This document shows positions 5,512-7,551 of a DNA stretch of 7,551 nucleotides, in pieces. This DNA comes from Clostridiales bacterium UBA8960. GTDB lineage: Bacteria; Bacillota; Clostridia; Peptostreptococcales; Acidaminobacteraceae. Position 1 is the first letter of the stretch, and the number at the start of each line of letters is the position of its first letter. The stretch is taken from NCBI GenBank assembly GCA_003482695.1, contig DMYC01000413.1, positions 1 through 7,551 on the forward strand, read 5' to 3'. Both the position numbers and the translations under genes were made by a program. The notes under the pieces are model-generated. The model was not told the DNA's origin. It saw nothing but the letters and a program-made list of their open reading frames with translations, and ran no database searches.

Positions 5512-6543
5512 GTGAAAATTACGATTAAAGAAATTGCTGAACGTGCGGGCGTCTCAAAAGCGACCGTTTCAAGGGTGCTGAACAATTCAAAGCCCGTCAA
5601 TGAGGATATAAAGAAAAGGGTCTTGGCTGTCATAGACAGCACAAATTTTAAGCCCAATGCTGTGGCCAGAAGTTTGTCCCTAAAAAAATCCCATTTAATC
5701 GGAATCATCATCCCCGACTTGTCCAACCCTGTCTTTTCAAGGATTATAGCTGGAATTGAATCCGCGATTCGAAATCTGGATTATTCGCTGCTGATAACCG
5801 CAACGGACTTTAATGTCGATATGAAAATGCAGCATATGCAAATACTCAAAGATAAAGGGGTAGATGGTCTGATTTTAGTAACAGATCACGGCAATGAAGC
5901 ATTTTTTGAGGCAATGTTAGAATTCAAAAAACCGATCGTCATGATTGGTTCAGATAGTGCAGTGGACTCTATTCCCGTGGTGAAAATAAACAATTACAAA
6001 GCGGCGTGTGAAGCAACGCAGCATCTGATCAACCTAGGTCACGAGAAAATCGGCATGATTAGAGGCCCGTTGACAGATCCACACTCAGGATATGAACGTT
6101 TTATGGGATTCAGGGATACGATGATGAAGGCGGGGTTATTCGATGAAGCACGCATCGCAGAAGGTTGGTATTCTTTTGATGATGGGTATAAAGGGTTATC
6201 GAAGATCATTAAAACGTCTCCAGATATCTCAGCGCTTTTTTGTGCCTGTGATTTAATGGCTGTAGGTGCTATGAAATATGCAACTGAAAAAGGTTACAAA
6301 ATTCCGGATGATTTATCTGTTTTGGGATTTGACGATGTTGAAATCGCCAGGATGTACAACCCGTCATTAAGGACGGTGAGACAGCCTTTCGAAGAGAAAG
6401 GGCGACTTTCCATCGAAACGTTGATTCATATGATAGAACACAAAGGTGAACACATCTCATTTGCGAATCATATCTTAACACATGAACTCATCTTAAGAGA
6501 AAGTACGACATCCTTCAAACGGGAGGGACAAACAATTGAATAA
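5512..6543 (+). CDS. LacI-family transcriptional repressor of the sucrose cluster
   Basis: A 343-residue sugar-responsive repressor. The helix-turn-helix lies at about residues 4-23 (TIKEIAERAGVSKATVSRVL), the hinge helix at about 48-57 (PNAVARSLSL) with the leucine expected to intercalate at a central CpG, and a periplasmic-binding-protein-like effector and dimerisation domain fills residues 60-343 (LIGIIIPDLSNPVFS, FDDVEIARMYNPSLRTVRQP). I chose GTG 5512 because the conserved family N-terminus begins there and GGAGG (5502-5506) lies 5 nt upstream. An in-frame TTG at 5500 would place that site inside the gene. Its natural targets are the two GAAACCGGTTTC operators at 361 and 2270. The inducer is probably sucrose or a product of its cleavage. 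Lying within the operon, the gene is probably itself under operator control (autoregulation). It overlaps the kinase gene by 8 nt. Confidence 0.93.
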   Translation: MKITIKEIAERAGVSKATVSRVLNNSKPVNEDIKKRVLAVIDSTNFKPNAVARSLSLKKSHLIGIIIPDLSNPVFSRIIAGIESAIRNLDYSLLITATDFNVDMKMQHMQILKDKGVDGLILVTDHGNEAFFEAMLEFKKPIVMIGSDSAVDSIPVVKINNYKAACEATQHLINLGHEKIGMIRGPLTDPHSGYERFMGFRDTMMKAGLFDEARIAEGWYSFDDGYKGLSKIIKTSPDISALFCACDLMAVGAMKYATEKGYKIPDDLSVLGFDDVEIARMYNPSLRTVRQPFEEKGRLSIETLIHMIEHKGEHISFANHILTHELILRESTTSFKREGQTIE

Positions 6544-7468
6544 AGTATTATGTATAGGTGAATTGCTAATGTTCTTCATCGGTGGTGAGAAAGATGTGAA
6601 TTTGGCTCATCAGCAGGCTTTCATGATGAAAGCTGGCGGTGCCCCTGCAAATGTCGCTTGTGTTGTGGGTGCTTTAGGTGGAGAGAGCATGTTTTACGGT
6701 GCGGTGGGTAGAGATGGTTTTGGCGACTTTTTAGCGGATACTTTAAAGCGCTTCAAAGTGGACACATCGAATCTGATTAGATCTATTAAACCAACAACTT
6801 TGGCATTTGTGTCTGTGGCGAAAAATGGCGCAAGGGACTTCGTTTTCGTGAGAGGTGCTGATGCGGATCTTGAACTTACGGACTTGGACGTCAAATCTTA
6901 TGAAGCGACAAAGATTGTTCATTTTGGAGCGGCCACCGCTTTTTTGGATGGGCATCTGAATCGAACCTATCATCAGCTACTCATCAACGCTTTAGCCGAT
7001 GATAAATGTGTTTCTTTCGATCCAAATTACAGAAGTGCCTTTTGGGAAATGGATCAAAAGGGGTTTGTTGAACGCGTAATGCCTTTTATCGAAAAGGCGC
7101 ATTTGATTAAGCTGAGTGATGAAGAAGCCTTTCTAATCTCAGGTCTAAATGATATTGAAATGGCAAAAGTGTTTTTTAAGTCTCGGTTTGATGGAACGTT
7201 TGCGATCACTTTAGGAGATAAGGGTGTTGACTTATTTAACAAAGAATGGTCTGTTCACGTGCCGGCTATTGATGTAGAAGTGAAAGATACAACTGGTGCA
7301 GGCGATGCGTTTGTCGGCGCACTTCTTTATTCGCTCAGTTATAGCCAAAAGCCACTTGAAACACTAAAAGATCAGTCCATCATGAAGGAATTTGCAAGGA
7401 TCGCTAATGATGTCGCTGCGTCTGTCTGTACGGAATATGGCGCTTTAACGGCACTAGCTAGACTTTAA
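6536..7468 (+). CDS. PfkB-family sugar kinase, probably fructokinase
   Basis: Predicted to phosphorylate fructose released by the GH13 enzyme to fructose 6-phosphate in the cytosol. The 310-residue protein has the ribokinase/PfkB layout: GGAPANVACVVGALGG (about 34-49), GAVGRDGFGD (55-64), a DPNYRSAFW strand (162-170) resembling the fructokinase DPN-R--LW region, KLSDEEA (192-198), the ITLGDKG nucleotide-binding segment and the C-terminal signature DTTGAGDAF (251-259), with D257 as catalytic base and GAG as anion hole. The start is a TTG, supported by GGAGG 9 nt upstream and the usual xCIGE beginning. It overlaps the repressor gene by 8 nt. One oddity is that the N-terminal GELLMFF segment has Phe13 where fructokinases usually have a sugar-contacting Asp (GExLxDF). 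A related ketose or keto-sugar acid could therefore be the substrate. Context still favours fructose. Confidence 0.85.
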   Translation: MNKVLCIGELLMFFIGGEKDVNLAHQQAFMMKAGGAPANVACVVGALGGESMFYGAVGRDGFGDFLADTLKRFKVDTSNLIRSIKPTTLAFVSVAKNGARDFVFVRGADADLELTDLDVKSYEATKIVHFGAATAFLDGHLNRTYHQLLINALADDKCVSFDPNYRSAFWEMDQKGFVERVMPFIEKAHLIKLSDEEAFLISGLNDIEMAKVFFKSRFDGTFAITLGDKGVDLFNKEWSVHVPAIDVEVKDTTGAGDAFVGALLYSLSYSQKPLETLKDQSIMKEFARIANDVAASVCTEYGALTALARL

Positions 7469-7483
7469 CTCGGGAGGTTTAAG

Positions 7484-7551
7484 ATGGCAAACGTAAAGAT
7501 TGTTAATTTGAATAAGGTTTATCCAAATGGATTTCATGCGGTCAAGGATGT
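7484..7551 (+). CDS. Sugar ABC importer ATPase, MsmX/UgpC/MalK type, N-terminus only (cut by window end)
   Basis: Only 22 complete codons are present. The N-terminus MANVKIVNLNKVYPNG followed by FHAVKDV is the characteristic beginning of the CUT1 sugar-importer ATPases, where the first strand precedes a conserved tyrosine that stacks on ATP adenine (here Y13) and an AVKDV/ALKDV strand. The Walker motifs lie beyond the window. GGGAGG (7472-7477) lies 6 nt before the ATG, and the gene starts 15 nt after the kinase stop, so it belongs to the same transcript. It would energise the importer encoded at 2380-5458, whose genes include no ATPase of their own. Many Bacillota rely on one shared MsmX-type ATPase encoded elsewhere, so a copy inside the cluster points to a self-contained transporter. 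Confidence 0.85.
   Translation, partial: MANVKIVNLNKVYPNGFHAVKD

Noticed and set aside
1..7551. Insertion sequences, CRISPR arrays, tRNA or rRNA genes, phage or defence genes
   Set aside because: No transposase, spaced direct repeats, cloverleaf-like sequence or defence-family motifs are seen. The window is nearly all coding for the genes described.

Overview
The window looks like a low-to-moderate G+C chromosome segment of a Bacillota-type (low-GC Gram-positive or close relative) bacterium. Evidence: strong GGAGG-type ribosome binding sites, near-consensus sigma-A promoters with 17-nt spacers, a lipoprotein-type solute-binding protein, and a standard genetic code (UGG for Trp, UGA as a stop). 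The genus cannot be fixed from this sequence.

Layout. Positions 1-269 hold the 5' part of a leftward gene for a YeiH/UPF0324 membrane protein. A 136-nt divergent intergenic region follows. Everything to the right is one rightward sucrose/alpha-glucoside cluster: an amylosucrase-type GH13 enzyme (406-2250), a carbohydrate ABC importer made of a lipoprotein binding protein (2380-3627) and two permeases (3693-4598 and 4598-5458), a LacI-family repressor (5512-6543), a PfkB-family sugar kinase that is probably a fructokinase (6536-7468), and the first 22 residues of an MsmX/UgpC-type ABC ATPase (from 7484, cut by the window end).

Inferred logic. The disaccharide, most likely sucrose, enters unphosphorylated through the ABC importer. 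The cytosolic GH13 enzyme splits it, transferring the glucosyl unit to glucan or to water and releasing fructose, and the kinase makes fructose 6-phosphate. No GH32 sucrose hydrolase or PTS gene is seen in the window.

Regulation is unusually legible. The same perfect palindrome GAAACCGGTTTC, with a central CpG, lies inside the -35/-10 spacer of both forward promoters, before the GH13 gene and before the binding-protein gene. It is the obvious operator for the LacI protein encoded in the cluster. A 26-bp inverted repeat sits at the predicted 5' end of the binding-protein transcript. A strong intrinsic terminator lies between the binding-protein gene and the permeases, which should make the binding protein more abundant than the membrane components.

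Oddities. The GH13 reading frame has clear homology upstream of its first ATG (499), and the best-placed initiation codon is a rare ATT (406). A 37-codon out-of-frame ORF (386-499) starts at the predicted transcription start and ends in a TGATG overlap with that ATG. The sugar kinase has Phe where fructokinases usually have a sugar-binding Asp. This is a recognisable sugar-utilisation cluster and not a wholly new system. The points worth a second look are the start-site arrangement, the paired operators, the leader palindrome and the enzyme specificity.
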